The notes beneath the pieces were generated by a model that saw only the letters and a program-made list of their open reading frames with translations, made no database searches and was not told the DNA's origin. From Ruoffia tabacinasalis (GTDB lineage: Bacteria; Bacillota; Bacilli; Lactobacillales; Aerococcaceae), in contig NZ_JBHSHQ010000073.1 in NCBI RefSeq assembly GCF_042652985.1, forward strand, positions 1 to 64,000: DNA of 64,000 bases. Direction: 5' to 3'. This document shows, one piece after another, positions 50,799 to 60,795 of this stretch (positions within the stretch are counted from its first letter, which is position 1; every line of letters begins with the position of its first letter). A program made the position numbers and the translations under genes.

Positions 50799-51596
50799 AT
50801 GAGTCGAGAATTTATGAAAGATTACAAGCGAATTGTGATTAAGATTGGAACAAATTCAATTATGCTTGAAGGAAACCAAATTGATTATAAGAAGTTAGAT
50901 CGATTAGCCTTTGTATGTTCAACATTAATCCAAGAAGGAAAAGAAGTCATTATTGTGACTTCGGGAGCTGTCGGTGTAGGGGCAAGTCATTTAAATTTAA
51001 CTGAATACCCCCAAACAATTGAAGAACAACAAGCTTTGGCTGCCATTGGACAAAGTATTCTAATGGGGCATTATAGTCGTTTCTTCCAATATTACAACCG
51101 AGCCACAGCTCAAATTCTACTGACTCGTGATGTTGTGACGTTTGAAACCTCATACTACAACGTTAAGCGAACAATGAATACTCTGCTGAAGCAGAAAATA
51201 GTTCCAATTATTAACGAGAATGATGCGATTGCCGATGATGAGTTGAATCATCAAACAAAATTTGGTGATAACGACACGCTGTCGGCCATCGTTGCAGGTG
51301 TCAGTGAAGCGGATTTACTCATTATTATGAGTGATGTGAATGGTTTATACGATTCAAATCCGAAAGAGAATCCAGATGCTACATTAATCGAACACGTAGG
51401 GGAAATTACTGATGAAATTGAATTAATGGCAAGCGGTAAAGGCTCAGCCTTTGCGACAGGTGGTATGGCTACGAAACTTAAAGCAGCCGAAAAAATACTC
51501 AATCAAAAGCAAGCCATGATTATAACAAGTGGTGAAGATCCAGTATCTATCTTAAGAATACTGGAAGGAGATGTTATTGGTACTTTATTTAAGTAA
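50799..51596 (+). CDS. proB: Glutamate 5-kinase (short form without PUA domain)
   Basis: 265 residues. First step of proline synthesis. Amino-acid-kinase fold: VIKIGTNSI, VTSGAVGVG, NENDAIADDEL, FGDNDTLSAIVAG, and GKGSAFATGGMATKLKAA. Many ProB proteins have an extra C-terminal PUA domain of about 100 residues; it is absent here. The start is preceded by AGAGGTAATTT. Operon with proA, 24 bases apart. Confidence 0.95.
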   Translation: MSREFMKDYKRIVIKIGTNSIMLEGNQIDYKKLDRLAFVCSTLIQEGKEVIIVTSGAVGVGASHLNLTEYPQTIEEQQALAAIGQSILMGHYSRFFQYYNRATAQILLTRDVVTFETSYYNVKRTMNTLLKQKIVPIINENDAIADDELNHQTKFGDNDTLSAIVAGVSEADLLIIMSDVNGLYDSNPKENPDATLIEHVGEITDEIELMASGKGSAFATGGMATKLKAAEKILNQKQAMIITSGEDPVSILRILEGDVIGTLFK

Positions 51597-51620
51597 TACA
51601 TAGAATAAGGAGAATTAATA

Positions 51621-52883
51621 ATGACTGAACAATGGAATGCTAAATTAATTGAATTAGGTAAAAATGCAAAAGCAGCAGCAAAAATCTTGCGCCATGTTAC
51701 AGAAGCAGAGAAGAATGACGCTCTTTTAAAAATGGCTGACGCAGTAGTTGCGAATCAAGGTGCAATTATTACTGCAAATCAAAAAGACCTTGAACTTGGA
51801 AAAGAAAAAGGACTTACAGATGCTTTGCTAGAAAGATTGACATTGACAGAAAAAAGAGTAGAAGCAATGGCGAATGGCCTTCGTCAAATGGCAGCCTTAC
51901 CCGATCCAACTTTAGTGACTGAGAAACAATGGATAAACCGAGATGGTTTGAAAATTTCTCGTCAACGTGTTCCATTAGGTGTTATTGGTATTATTTACGA
52001 ATCTCGTCCCAACGTTACGGTGGATGCGACAGGTTTATGTATTAAGTCCGGTAACGCAGTTATCTTAAGAGGTGGAAAAGAAGCCTTAGAGAGTAATCAA
52101 GCAATTGTGAATGTTCTTCAAAAAGCTTTAGAAGATACTAAACTTTCAACGGAGACTATTCAACTTATTACGAATCCATCACGTGAACTTGCGAGTCAAT
52201 TTATGCGATTAAACGACTATGTTAATTGTTTAATTCCTCGTGGTGGGGCAGGTTTAATCAATACTGTTATGCGACAAGCGACGGTACCAGTCATTGAAAC
52301 GGGTGTAGGGAACTGCCACTTATATATTCATGAAGCAGCTGATATTGAAAAAGCACGCAACATTTTAATTAACGGTAAGACACAAAGAAATTCTGTATGT
52401 AACGCCCTAGAATCTTTAGTCATCGATGAAGCCATAGCTAGGACAGCTTTACCGGAATTTGTTGAAGCTTTAAAAGAATATCAAGTTGAAGTTCGTGGAG
52501 ATGAGAAAGCGAGAGCGATTGTTTCAACAATTGGAGCAGCAACGGAAGAAGATTATGCTACAGAGTTCCTTGATAGCATTATCGCAGTCAAAGTTGCAAC
52601 TGATTATGATGATGCCTTCCAACATATTGAAACCTATTCTACGGGGCATTCAGACGCTGTGGTAACTGAAGATTACTCAACAGCTCAAGCTTTCCTAAAA
52701 GATATTGATTCTGCCGTTGTGTATGTCAATGCATCCACGCGATTTACAGATGGTGAAGTGTTTGGTTTTGGTGGTGAGATGGGTATTAGTACTCAAAAAC
52801 TACATGCTAGAGGGCCAATGGGACTTGAAGCATTAACAAGTTATAAATACACAGTCGAAGGAAATGGGCAAGTAAGAGAATAA
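51621..52883 (+). CDS. proA: Gamma-glutamyl phosphate reductase
   Basis: 420 residues. Reduces glutamyl phosphate to the semialdehyde with NADPH. RVPLGVIGIIYESRPNVT, ILRGGKEALESN, LIPRGGAGLI, the active Cys in KTQRNSVCNALES, and the C-terminal RGPMGLEALTSYKY are all present. AAGGAG precedes the ATG. Second gene of proBA; proC is not adjacent. Confidence 0.96.
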   Translation: MTEQWNAKLIELGKNAKAAAKILRHVTEAEKNDALLKMADAVVANQGAIITANQKDLELGKEKGLTDALLERLTLTEKRVEAMANGLRQMAALPDPTLVTEKQWINRDGLKISRQRVPLGVIGIIYESRPNVTVDATGLCIKSGNAVILRGGKEALESNQAIVNVLQKALEDTKLSTETIQLITNPSRELASQFMRLNDYVNCLIPRGGAGLINTVMRQATVPVIETGVGNCHLYIHEAADIEKARNILINGKTQRNSVCNALESLVIDEAIARTALPEFVEALKEYQVEVRGDEKARAIVSTIGAATEEDYATEFLDSIIAVKVATDYDDAFQHIETYSTGHSDAVVTEDYSTAQAFLKDIDSAVVYVNASTRFTDGEVFGFGGEMGISTQKLHARGPMGLEALTSYKYTVEGNGQVRE

Positions 52884-52903
52884 AATTAAAGAACATTTCA
52901 AGC

Positions 52904-52932
52904 TGGGGTAATGACGTGAGCATTACCCCATA
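52904..52932 (+). terminator. Terminator of proBA
   Basis: TGGGGTAATG (52904-52913) pairs perfectly with CATTACCCCA (52921-52930). The T tract is weak (TATATTT). Confidence 0.65.
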
Positions 52933-52958
52933 TATTTATATCATGATACTGATATTAC

Positions 52959-52987
52959 TTGAAAAATGGACAGATACACTTTATAAT
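52959..52987 (+). promoter_or_regulatory. Promoter of the CDF exporter gene
   Basis: TTGAAA (52959-52964), a 17-base spacer, TATAAT (52982-52987). Near consensus. Confidence 0.75.
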
Positions 52988-53028
52988 AAATATATGAAAA
53001 TAAATTCATATGAAAGGTGGCAGTTATT

Positions 53029-54153
53029 ATGAAATATCAACTCATTGGCATTCGTAATCAAGATCACGCTAATAAATTATTTAATAAAATTAAGCAATTA
53101 CCTAATAAAGAACATATACATCTAAATGAAGAGGAATTAGAAATTGAAGTCGAAGATATTACTTGTTATGAAAATCTACAAAGATTACTCAGCTATGAAA
53201 AAGTAGGCATAAAGTCACTCGAATTTCATGAGCATGAACATCACCATTCACAAGAACATAGCCATGACCATAGTCATGATGTGGATTTTACAAGTGGGAG
53301 TCAAGCGGCGCGCAATATGATGATCGTTTTTGGAATTAATATTGTCTTTAGTTTACTAGAAGCAATCTTTGGCTTTATATTTAATAGTGCATCTATATTA
53401 GCAGATGCTGTCCATGACTTTGGGGATGCTTTGTCCATTGGACTTGCGTGGTTTTTCCAAAAGATTTCTTTAAAAGGCTCAGACTCGACGTTTTCATACG
53501 GTTATAAACGATATTCGCTTTTAGGTGCTTTAATTACAAGTGTTGTGCTCTTGGTAGGGTCGGCCGTGATGATTATTCACTCAGGTGAAAAACTGATGAA
53601 TCCTGAACCAGTAAATTATCAAGGGATGTTAATATTGGCGATTTTTGCGATTATTGCCAATGGGGTTTCTGCTTGGATTATTAGTAAAGGCTCGTCGCAT
53701 AATGAATCTATCTTGTCACTTCATTTACTTGAAGATGTCTTAGGGTGGGTTGGAGTATTAGTTGTGAGTGTTGTGTTACACTTTACCGATTGGTACTTTT
53801 TAGATCCGCTACTATCAATTGGAATCGCGCTCTTTATACTTTATAAGACCATTCCAGAATTTATGAAAGTTGTGAGATTATTCTTACAAGCCGTACCAGA
53901 TAATATTGATAGTAAAAAACTTCGGGAAAAAATTCAAAACATCGATAATATTAATGGCCTGTCACACTTCCATTTATGGTCGTTAGATGGCGAAGCACAT
54001 ATGATGTCTATGACAATTAGTACAACATCTGATTCTGTTCAAACGCATGAACAAATTAAAAACGAAGTGCGTCATATTCTTTTAGAGAGTGATATCGCTC
54101 ATTCAAATATCGAAATTGTTTATGACCCTTATAATATCTTAAATAGTAAGTAA
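53029..54153 (+). CDS. Cation diffusion facilitator (metal exporter) with extra N-terminal domain
   Basis: 374 residues from the ATG 8 bases after AAAGGTGG (a GTG four codons upstream overlaps that site). The N-terminal ~75 residues form a small alpha/beta-like domain. A His-rich stretch (about 78-97, HEHEHHHSQEHSHDHSHD) likely binds metal. Six membrane helices follow, with metal sites DAVHDFGDA and HLLEDVLGW, then a C-terminal cytoplasmic domain. CDF proteins export Zn, Mn, Co or Cd; the HxxxD sites fit a Zn- or Co-type family member. No metal-box is evident upstream. Confidence 0.92.
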   Translation: MKYQLIGIRNQDHANKLFNKIKQLPNKEHIHLNEEELEIEVEDITCYENLQRLLSYEKVGIKSLEFHEHEHHHSQEHSHDHSHDVDFTSGSQAARNMMIVFGINIVFSLLEAIFGFIFNSASILADAVHDFGDALSIGLAWFFQKISLKGSDSTFSYGYKRYSLLGALITSVVLLVGSAVMIIHSGEKLMNPEPVNYQGMLILAIFAIIANGVSAWIISKGSSHNESILSLHLLEDVLGWVGVLVVSVVLHFTDWYFLDPLLSIGIALFILYKTIPEFMKVVRLFLQAVPDNIDSKKLREKIQNIDNINGLSHFHLWSLDGEAHMMSMTISTTSDSVQTHEQIKNEVRHILLESDIAHSNIEIVYDPYNILNSK

Positions 54154-54160
54154 AAAAATT

Positions 54161-54210
54161 GAACCTGATTTTGACTAGGAAAGCCTAGCCATCATTCAGG
54201 TTCATTTTTG
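54161..54210. terminator. Bidirectional terminator between the CDF and aspartate kinase genes
   Basis: GAACCTGA (54161-54168) pairs with TCAGGTTC (54196-54203), with an inner CTAGG/CCTAG helix. T tracts on the plus strand and A tracts at left. Confidence 0.8.
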
Positions 54211-54216
54211 TATGAA

Positions 54217-55572
54217 TTATTTTTCAAAGTAGTTTTGATAAAGATTATTTAAAGCCTTTTTAAGGTCTTTACTTGGAATAGCGAAGAACATACTAATCTC
54301 AGAAGCACCTTGGTTAATCATACGTAAACTGATATTACTGTCTGCGAAGGCAGCAGTAGCTTTATTCGCGATACCAATCGTATCACGCATTCCTTCTCCA
54401 ACAATTGCAATGATTGCTAAGTCTCTTTCAACATGAATCCATTCAGGTTCGAATTGTTGTTCAATATCTTCAAGCAATTCTTCCAGTTTATTATTATTTT
54501 CAAATTGATTCGCACGCATAACGACTGAAATGTCATCAATACCTGTTGGAATATGCTCAACGTTAATATCATGGTCTTCAAAAATTTGTAATAGACGACG
54601 TGTATAACCAACTTCTCGGTTTAGTAAGTAGCGTTTAATAGTGACAGAAATAAATCCTTCGTCTCCACTCACGCCGATCACTGGATATTTTTTAACCTCT
54701 CCACGGTCGACAACAATTTTAGTCCCTACAATTTCAGGAGCATTAGTGTTTTTTATCTGAATTGGAATACGAACTTCATATAAAGGTGTTAATGCCTCAT
54801 CATGGAAAATACCAAAACCAGAATAAGCAAGCTCTCGCATTTCTCGATAAGTAATTTCATTAATCGCATGAGGATTTTTTACTATGCCTGGATGAGCTGA
54901 GTAAATATGTGATTGATCCGTATAGTTCTCATAGATGTCTGCTTCAACCCCACGTGCAATAATCGCACCCGTAATATCTGACCCTCCACGTGAGAAAGTG
55001 ACGATATCACCTTTTTTTGATACTCCGAAGAACCCAGGAATCACAAGAACTTTATCACTGTCTTTATTTTCAGCGATTTTGCCATAAGATTCTTTAAGAA
55101 GTTGGGCATTACCGGGTTCATCGGTCACAAAGATTCCCATAGCTTCTGGTGATTTATATTCTGCTTCTAAACCGATTTTGTTAAAGTATTGGCTGATTAG
55201 TTGGGCATTAAAGTCTTCTCCACATGATTTTAAGGCATCGAGTAATCGTTCTGAATTCGTAATCGTTTGAAGTAAATCATGTAATTGTGCTTGGAATTCT
55301 TTAACAATCGCTACATCAATATCAAGATCTTCGGCTATTTGTTGGTATCTATCTATGATTTGATTTTCGATACTTGTCGTCGATATGCCGATCGAATGAT
55401 TCGTATGAAGGGCAATGAGTAAGTCGGTTATTTTAATATCCGAATCATTACGTTTACCTGGGGCGCTGACGACAACAAAGCGAATGTTTGAATCATTTCT
55501 AATAATATTTGCTACTTTTTTAATTTGAGATGCGGAACTTAAAGAACTTCCGCCGAACTTTGCAACTTTCAT
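54217..55572 (-). CDS. Aspartate kinase (monofunctional, class III/YclM-like)
   Basis: 451 residues. First step of the aspartate family (Lys, Thr, Met, DAP). MKVAKFGGSSLSS at the start, VVSAPGKR, GFFGVSKKGDIVTFSRGGSDITGA, and two C-terminal ACT domains (about 300-451) for feedback control, probably by Lys and/or Thr. The gene is divergent from hom-thrB, so the threonine pathway is clustered here. GAGGAGT precedes the ATG. Confidence 0.94.
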   Translation of the reverse strand: MKVAKFGGSSLSSASQIKKVANIIRNDSNIRFVVVSAPGKRNDSDIKITDLLIALHTNHSIGISTTSIENQIIDRYQQIAEDLDIDVAIVKEFQAQLHDLLQTITNSERLLDALKSCGEDFNAQLISQYFNKIGLEAEYKSPEAMGIFVTDEPGNAQLLKESYGKIAENKDSDKVLVIPGFFGVSKKGDIVTFSRGGSDITGAIIARGVEADIYENYTDQSHIYSAHPGIVKNPHAINEITYREMRELAYSGFGIFHDEALTPLYEVRIPIQIKNTNAPEIVGTKIVVDRGEVKKYPVIGVSGDEGFISVTIKRYLLNREVGYTRRLLQIFEDHDINVEHIPTGIDDISVVMRANQFENNNKLEELLEDIEQQFEPEWIHVERDLAIIAIVGEGMRDTIGIANKATAAFADSNISLRMINQGASEISMFFAIPSKDLKKALNNLYQNYFEK

Positions 55573-55622
55573 GTATTATTACTCCTCTTTTTTTTAATCT
55601 GATTATAATAATACATTATTTA

Positions 55623-55652
55623 TTGGCAAATTCATACCACCTGTTGTAAAAT
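55623..55652 (+). promoter_or_regulatory. Promoter of hom-thrB
   Basis: TTGGCA (55623-55628), an 18-base spacer, TAAAAT (55647-55652). No riboswitch or T-box is seen in the 55-base leader that follows. Confidence 0.5.
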
Positions 55653-55706
55653 ATGCATGAGGGAAATTTTAATGTATCTCTAATATAAATTAAGGAGAAT
55701 TTAAAT

Positions 55707-56894
55707 ATGAAGATTGCAATCTTAGGTATGGGTACAGTTGGAAGTGGAGTTATTAAGGTGATTCAAGAGAATCAAGTGGAGATCCAACAGTTTACCAATG
55801 AAGCGATTGAAGTTTCACATGTGTTTGCTAAAGCGATTAATAACCAGCATGGCGCTGACTTTCAAAATGTGATAGTTACAGAGAATATCGATGATATATT
55901 GAATAGTGATGTAGAATTAGTTGTTGAAGTGATGGGTGGGATTGATTTTACCTTTGGTGTTCACCAAAAATTCTTATCAAAAGGGATACATGTTGTCAGT
56001 GCAAATAAAGATATGTTAGCAGTTCATATTAAAGAATTAGCTAAAATTGGCGATGAAAATAAAGCGCAATTAGGTTACGAAGCAAGTTGTGCCGGTGGGA
56101 TTCCCATTATTAATGCGTTAACTTATGGTTTACAAGCGAATAAGATCAATCGTGTGATGGGGATTTTAAACGGAACGACAAATTATATTCTAACAAAGAT
56201 GACACAAGATGCTTGGTCATACGATAAAGCGTTAAAAGATGCTCAAGAAAAAGGCTATGCTGAAAAAGATCCAACCAATGATGTGGAAGGATTGGATGCA
56301 AGACGTAAGATTGCCTTACTATCTCGAATTGCTTACAAACAAAACTTAAACGTTGAAGATATTCCAGTTAGAGGGATAAGCCAAGTGAGCGTAAAAGATT
56401 TAGAATATGCACAAGCAGCTGGCCTGACTATGAAATTATTAGGTAAGAGTGAATTTCATGGCGACAAAGTTCAAATCAGTGTTGAGCCCGTATTACTACC
56501 GAATAATCATCAACTTGCCACAGTGAATGACGCAGCAAACGCGGTTTACGTCAACGGGAATGCTTTTGGTGAAACAATGTTCTACGGACCCGGTGCAGGA
56601 AGTTTAGAGACAGCTTCAGCCGTAGTTTCAGATGTGATGAATATTGCTAAATTTGGCTTTGTGGGAAACTTAATTGTTGAAGAAGATGCAAATATTGACT
56701 TGGCTGGAGAAGCAGCGTCATACTTTATTCGCTTTGCACAAGGGCAAACAGAAGTTCAATTAGATGTAAATTATAAAGTTATAGCTGATGAAGATGAATT
56801 AGTTATCATTACTGAAGATATGAGCGCAAATGCATTAGAACGGTTAGAGAATAGTCATCAAGTTGAGGCAGTATACGTAGTAATTAAAGATTAG
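55707..56894 (+). CDS. hom: Homoserine dehydrogenase
   Basis: 395 residues. Reduces aspartate semialdehyde to homoserine. ILGMGTVGSGVI nucleotide site, VVSANKDMLA, LGYEASCAGGIPIINAL, GILNGTTNYILT, DPTNDVEGLDARRK with the catalytic Lys/Asp region, and FYGPGAGSLETASAV. A short C-terminal ACT-like tail (about 325-395) is present, less complete than in 430-residue relatives, so threonine feedback may be reduced. AAGGAG before the ATG. Confidence 0.95.
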   Translation: MKIAILGMGTVGSGVIKVIQENQVEIQQFTNEAIEVSHVFAKAINNQHGADFQNVIVTENIDDILNSDVELVVEVMGGIDFTFGVHQKFLSKGIHVVSANKDMLAVHIKELAKIGDENKAQLGYEASCAGGIPIINALTYGLQANKINRVMGILNGTTNYILTKMTQDAWSYDKALKDAQEKGYAEKDPTNDVEGLDARRKIALLSRIAYKQNLNVEDIPVRGISQVSVKDLEYAQAAGLTMKLLGKSEFHGDKVQISVEPVLLPNNHQLATVNDAANAVYVNGNAFGETMFYGPGAGSLETASAVVSDVMNIAKFGFVGNLIVEEDANIDLAGEAASYFIRFAQGQTEVQLDVNYKVIADEDELVIITEDMSANALERLENSHQVEAVYVVIKD

Positions 56895-56911
56895 AATTGG
56901 AAGTGGATAGT

Positions 56912-57781
56912 GTGAACAATGTATCATTAAAGATACCAGCAACAAGCGCCAATCTTGGGCTCGGCTTTGATACAATGGGTCTGGCAGTGAATAAATATTT
57001 ATATATTAAGGCAACTGAGAGTGACAAATGGGAATTTGAATTTCTCGATGAAGAATTACGTGATTTACCTAATGGAGAAGCGAATTTCGTCGCTAGTACA
57101 GCCATTGGTATTGCCAAGACATACAATAAGGTGATGCCTGATTTATTTATTGAAATGTCGAGTGAAATTCCACTTACACATGGATTGGGAAGTTCATCGA
57201 GTGCTATTGTGGCTGGAATCGAGTTAGCAGATCATTATTGTCAACTAGGATTATCAATGTATGATAAGATTTTACTCGCCTCTAAGATTGAAGGGCACCC
57301 AGATAATGTTGGACCATGTATTACTGGAGGAGCTTTCGTAGGATATTATCGAGACGGTTACTTAGCTTATCATCAATTAAACTTAGATAAGATTAGTTTG
57401 ATCCTATCAATACCTCCTTACGAGATTTCAACGAAAGTGGCCCGCGAAGCGATTCCGGATTCGTACGAAAAAGGCGCAGCGATCGAACAAAACGCTCTAA
57501 ATAATGTCATGTTACTTTCAATGGTTAATAAAGACTATAAAACAATGGGTGAGTTGATGATGCAAGATAAATTTCATGAACCATATCGCCAACCATTAAT
57601 TGCAGAGTTTCCTGAGATTAAAGAAATTGCGGTGAAGAATGGGGCTTATGCTACTGTCATAAGTGGCGCAGGGCCAACCGTTTTAACACTTTGTCCAGAA
57701 GATAAAGTTGAGGGAATATTAAAAGAACTGCAACAAGTATCGACATGTACACACGAAAGTGTTGAAGTGCATTATAATTAA
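56912..57781 (+). CDS. thrB: Homoserine kinase
   Basis: 289 residues, GHMP kinase. Makes phosphohomoserine for threonine synthase. IPATSANLGLGFDTMGLA, IPLTHGLGSSSSAIVAGIELA (phosphate loop) and TVISGAGPTVLTL. A GTG start is chosen because GGAAGTGGA lies just upstream; a TTG five codons earlier (56897) would overlap that site. It follows hom by 17 bases. thrC is not in this window. Confidence 0.93.
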   Translation: MNNVSLKIPATSANLGLGFDTMGLAVNKYLYIKATESDKWEFEFLDEELRDLPNGEANFVASTAIGIAKTYNKVMPDLFIEMSSEIPLTHGLGSSSSAIVAGIELADHYCQLGLSMYDKILLASKIEGHPDNVGPCITGGAFVGYYRDGYLAYHQLNLDKISLILSIPPYEISTKVAREAIPDSYEKGAAIEQNALNNVMLLSMVNKDYKTMGELMMQDKFHEPYRQPLIAEFPEIKEIAVKNGAYATVISGAGPTVLTLCPEDKVEGILKELQQVSTCTHESVEVHYN

Positions 57782-57853
57782 GCATAAAAAGGAGTCCACT
57801 TTAAAGATATTCATCTTATAAGTTGGCTCCTTTAGACTTTATAACACATATAA

Positions 57854-57891
57854 AAAAGGCCGTTGAGCAACGCTCAACGGCCTTTTAATTT
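57854..57891. terminator. Bidirectional terminator between thrB and the P-type ATPase
   Basis: 14-bp perfect stem AAAAGGCCGTTGAG (57854-57867) with CTCAACGGCCTTTT (57873-57886), with A and T tracts on each side. A weaker inverted repeat (AAAGGAG...CTCCTTT) lies just upstream. Confidence 0.9.
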
Positions 57892-57902
57892 TTGCTTACT
57901 AA

Positions 57903-60593
57903 TTATTCAGCAATTTTCTTTTGATATTTATCAGCTAAGCCTGTAGAACGGAAGATCCATTTTACAATCTCAACGATAATTACAATACTGAATGCAACAG
58001 CAATAGAAATTGCCCATTCAGTAGGTCCAGGGATAGTTACCGAGAAGTATGTGTTAATTCCAGGAATTAAGATTACTCCAAGTAATAAAGCACCAGAAAG
58101 AATGAAGGCACCGTTTAAGTATTTGTTATCAAACGGATTTCCACTGAATAATGAACCAAAGATTGATTTAACGTTATATGAGTGGAATAGTTGGATAAAT
58201 CCAAGTGTAATGAATGCCATTGTTTCAGCAGTTTGATGTTCTACTTTTAGAACGTATTCACCAATATAGTAAACAGCTAAAGTAAGGAAACCTTCAAGTA
58301 CACCTTGGTAAGCAATACTTGGTAATACACCGAATGATAAGAAACTATCTTTCTTAGTACGAGGTGCTTGTTTCATCGCTTGAGGTTCAGCTTTCTCCAT
58401 ACCTAAAGCAATTGCCGGGAACACATCTGTTACTAAGTTAATCCATAAGATATGAACAGGTTCTAAGATTGTCCAACCGAATAAAGTTGCAACGAATAAA
58501 GTTAAAACCTCTCCTAAGTTAGCCGAAAGCAAGAACTGAACAGCTTTTTGAATATTAGTAAATACTTTACGTCCTTCTTCAACTGCAACAACGATTGTTT
58601 CGAAGTTATCATCAGCAAGAACCATATCTGAAGCACCTTTAGCAACTTCGGTACCAGTGATACCCATACCAACACCAATGTTTGCTTGTTTAAGTGATGG
58701 TGCATCGTTAACCCCGTCACCAGTCATTGAGATTGTACGATCATTTGCTTGCCATGCTTTAATAATACGAACTTTATGTTCAGGTGATACACGAGCATAT
58801 ACAGAGAAGTTAGAAACATCTTTAGCTAATTCTTCATCAGTCATATTGTCTAACTCAGCACCAGTACGAACATGTTCTTCGTTATTAGGTTCATTAGGAT
58901 CTAAGATTGATAAACGTTCAGCGATTGCTTGTGCTGTAATAGCGTGGTCACCAGTAATCATAACTGTACGGATTCCTGCTTCACGAGCACGGCGGATAGC
59001 TGCACCAGCTTCAGAACGCTCAGGGTCGATCATACCAACAAGTCCAGCAAAGATTAAATCTTGCTCAACTGTTTCAGTACTCATTGTATCTGGAACAGTG
59101 TCGACAATCTTATAAGCACCAGCTAATACACGTAGTGCTTCACGAGCCATGTTTTCGTTCTCTTTAAGCGTATTATCAATATCTGCTTGAGTAATATCAG
59201 TGATTTGACCATTGTTATCAATTTTAGTTGCACGTTGGATTAATTGATCCGGTGCACCTTTAACAGCTATAAAGAAACGTCCGTCTTCCATTTTGTGGAT
59301 TGTTGACATTAATTTACGGCCTGAATCGAATGGTACTTCGTTTACACGAGGTTCAGAGCTTACTGCATCTTTTACATCAAAGCCTTGCTCGATCGCATAT
59401 TTGATCATAGCCGCTTCAGTAGGGTCACCAATTAATTCACCTTTACCATCGATTTCAGTATCGTTAGCGAATGTAATTGAACGTAATAAAGGATTTGTAT
59501 GAGCAATCTCTTCTGACGCGTCATGAAGCTCGCCATCATAGAATACTTTTTCAATCGTCATTTTATTAACAGTTAATGTACCAGTTTTATCTGATGCAAT
59601 AACTTCAGTACTACCTAAAGTTTCAACGGCAGGTAATGTACGAACTAGCGCATTACGGTTTGCCATTGATGTTGTACCTTGCGAAAGGATAATAGTTGTA
59701 ATCGCAGGTAAACCTTCTGGAATAGCAGCAACTGCTAATGAGATAGAAACTAATAACATATGAGTAATTTTAAAGTCTTGGAATGTAATTCCGACGATGA
59801 ATGTTAATACTGCAATAACAATGATTGCGATTGTTAAGTTTTTACCTAATTGCTCTTGGTCACGTTGTAATGGTGTTAATTGCCCTTCAGTGTTTGCTAA
59901 CATGTTAGCAATATGACCAACCTCAGTATCCATACCAGTACCAGTAACGATACCTAAACCACGACCATAAGTTACGTTTGTACTTGAGAAGGCCATGTTT
60001 TCACGGTCACCGATACCGACGTTTTCTTCATCGATTGTGTCAGTACTTTTAACAACTGGAACTGACTCACCAGTTAATGAAGCTTCTTCAATTTGTAATG
60101 AGTTTGCTTCAATTAAACGTACATCGGCAGGAACAACGTCCCCAGCTTCTAATGTAATAATGTCCCCAGGTACTAATTCAGTACTTTTAACTGAGTTCAT
60201 TGAACCGTCACGGCGCACATGGGCTTCAGGAGAAGCCATGCTTCTTAGGGATTCAATAGCATTTTCTGCTTGCTGTTCTTGGAAAACTCCCATAATTGCA
60301 TTTAAAATAACAACGATTAAAATAATGATTGAGTCGGCAATACCTTCACCTTCAGCAATCCCAACAAAACCTGCAACGACAGCTGCTACTAATAATACTA
60401 TGATCATAAAGTCTTTAAACTGATCTAAGAATTTTTGTAGAAGTGTTCGTTTTTCTTCTTCTTGAATTTCGTTCGCACCGTATTTTTCAATACGCGCTTG
60501 CGCCTCAGAAGAGCTCAAACCTTGTGAAACGTTACTGTCAAGCTTAGAGACAATTGAATCTGTCGATTCACGATAGGCAACAAAATCTTTCAT
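57903..60593 (-). CDS. P-type cation ATPase (P2A type, Ca2+/Mn2+ exporter)
   Basis: 896 residues from the ATG ten bases after AGGAGG (a TTG two codons earlier is too close). Full P2 architecture: actuator domain with LTGESVPV, phosphorylated Asp in SDKTGTLTVNKM, hinge MTGDGVNDAPSLKQA, ten membrane helices. Ion-site signatures of SERCA-like pumps: AAIPEGLPAI in M4 and NLVTDVFPAIALG in M6. Relatives are annotated as calcium pumps, but its leader RNA is a manganese riboswitch, so Mn2+ export (as proposed for Lactococcus YoaB and pneumococcal MgtA) is the better guess. Confidence 0.93.
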   Translation of the reverse strand: MKDFVAYRESTDSIVSKLDSNVSQGLSSSEAQARIEKYGANEIQEEEKRTLLQKFLDQFKDFMIIVLLVAAVVAGFVGIAEGEGIADSIIILIVVILNAIMGVFQEQQAENAIESLRSMASPEAHVRRDGSMNSVKSTELVPGDIITLEAGDVVPADVRLIEANSLQIEEASLTGESVPVVKSTDTIDEENVGIGDRENMAFSSTNVTYGRGLGIVTGTGMDTEVGHIANMLANTEGQLTPLQRDQEQLGKNLTIAIIVIAVLTFIVGITFQDFKITHMLLVSISLAVAAIPEGLPAITTIILSQGTTSMANRNALVRTLPAVETLGSTEVIASDKTGTLTVNKMTIEKVFYDGELHDASEEIAHTNPLLRSITFANDTEIDGKGELIGDPTEAAMIKYAIEQGFDVKDAVSSEPRVNEVPFDSGRKLMSTIHKMEDGRFFIAVKGAPDQLIQRATKIDNNGQITDITQADIDNTLKENENMAREALRVLAGAYKIVDTVPDTMSTETVEQDLIFAGLVGMIDPERSEAGAAIRRAREAGIRTVMITGDHAITAQAIAERLSILDPNEPNNEEHVRTGAELDNMTDEELAKDVSNFSVYARVSPEHKVRIIKAWQANDRTISMTGDGVNDAPSLKQANIGVGMGITGTEVAKGASDMVLADDNFETIVVAVEEGRKVFTNIQKAVQFLLSANLGEVLTLFVATLFGWTILEPVHILWINLVTDVFPAIALGMEKAEPQAMKQAPRTKKDSFLSFGVLPSIAYQGVLEGFLTLAVYYIGEYVLKVEHQTAETMAFITLGFIQLFHSYNVKSIFGSLFSGNPFDNKYLNGAFILSGALLLGVILIPGINTYFSVTIPGPTEWAISIAVAFSIVIIVEIVKWIFRSTGLADKYQKKIAE

Positions 60594-60638
60594 TAACAAT
60601 ATTCCTCCTATTTCTTTTGTTATAAGTTAGTTTACTTG

Positions 60639-60693
60639 AAAAAGAGACTTATACCAACTATAAAGCGGATGCGATACAGGTGGCATAAGTCTC
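60639..60693 (-). terminator. Riboswitch-controlled terminator
   Basis: On the minus strand GAGACTTATGCCA (60693-60681) pairs with TGGTATAAGTCTC (60656-60644), followed by TTTTT (60643-60639). Its left arm is also the 3' strand of the riboswitch P1 helix, so P1 and terminator exclude each other. Confidence 0.88.
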
Positions 60694-60779
60694 ACTATTT
60701 AAGTACAGTACCAGTAGCTTAATTACTACTTATCGATGTTGATACTGACGAGGACAATTCCCCTAGTTACTCCCTTATG
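60684..60779 (-). promoter_or_regulatory. yybP-ykoY-type manganese riboswitch
   Basis: Minus strand: P1 strands CATAAG (60779-60774) and CTTATG (60689-60684) are perfectly complementary and are followed/preceded by the conserved GGGAGTA and GAGA elements. Inside is TCGTCAGTATCAACATCG, the L1/P2-like core, and a GCTACTGGTAC arm. With metal bound P1 forms and the terminator cannot, giving expression when Mn2+ is high. Family assignment is by eye. Confidence 0.78.
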
Positions 60780-60795
60780 AACAATTATTATCACT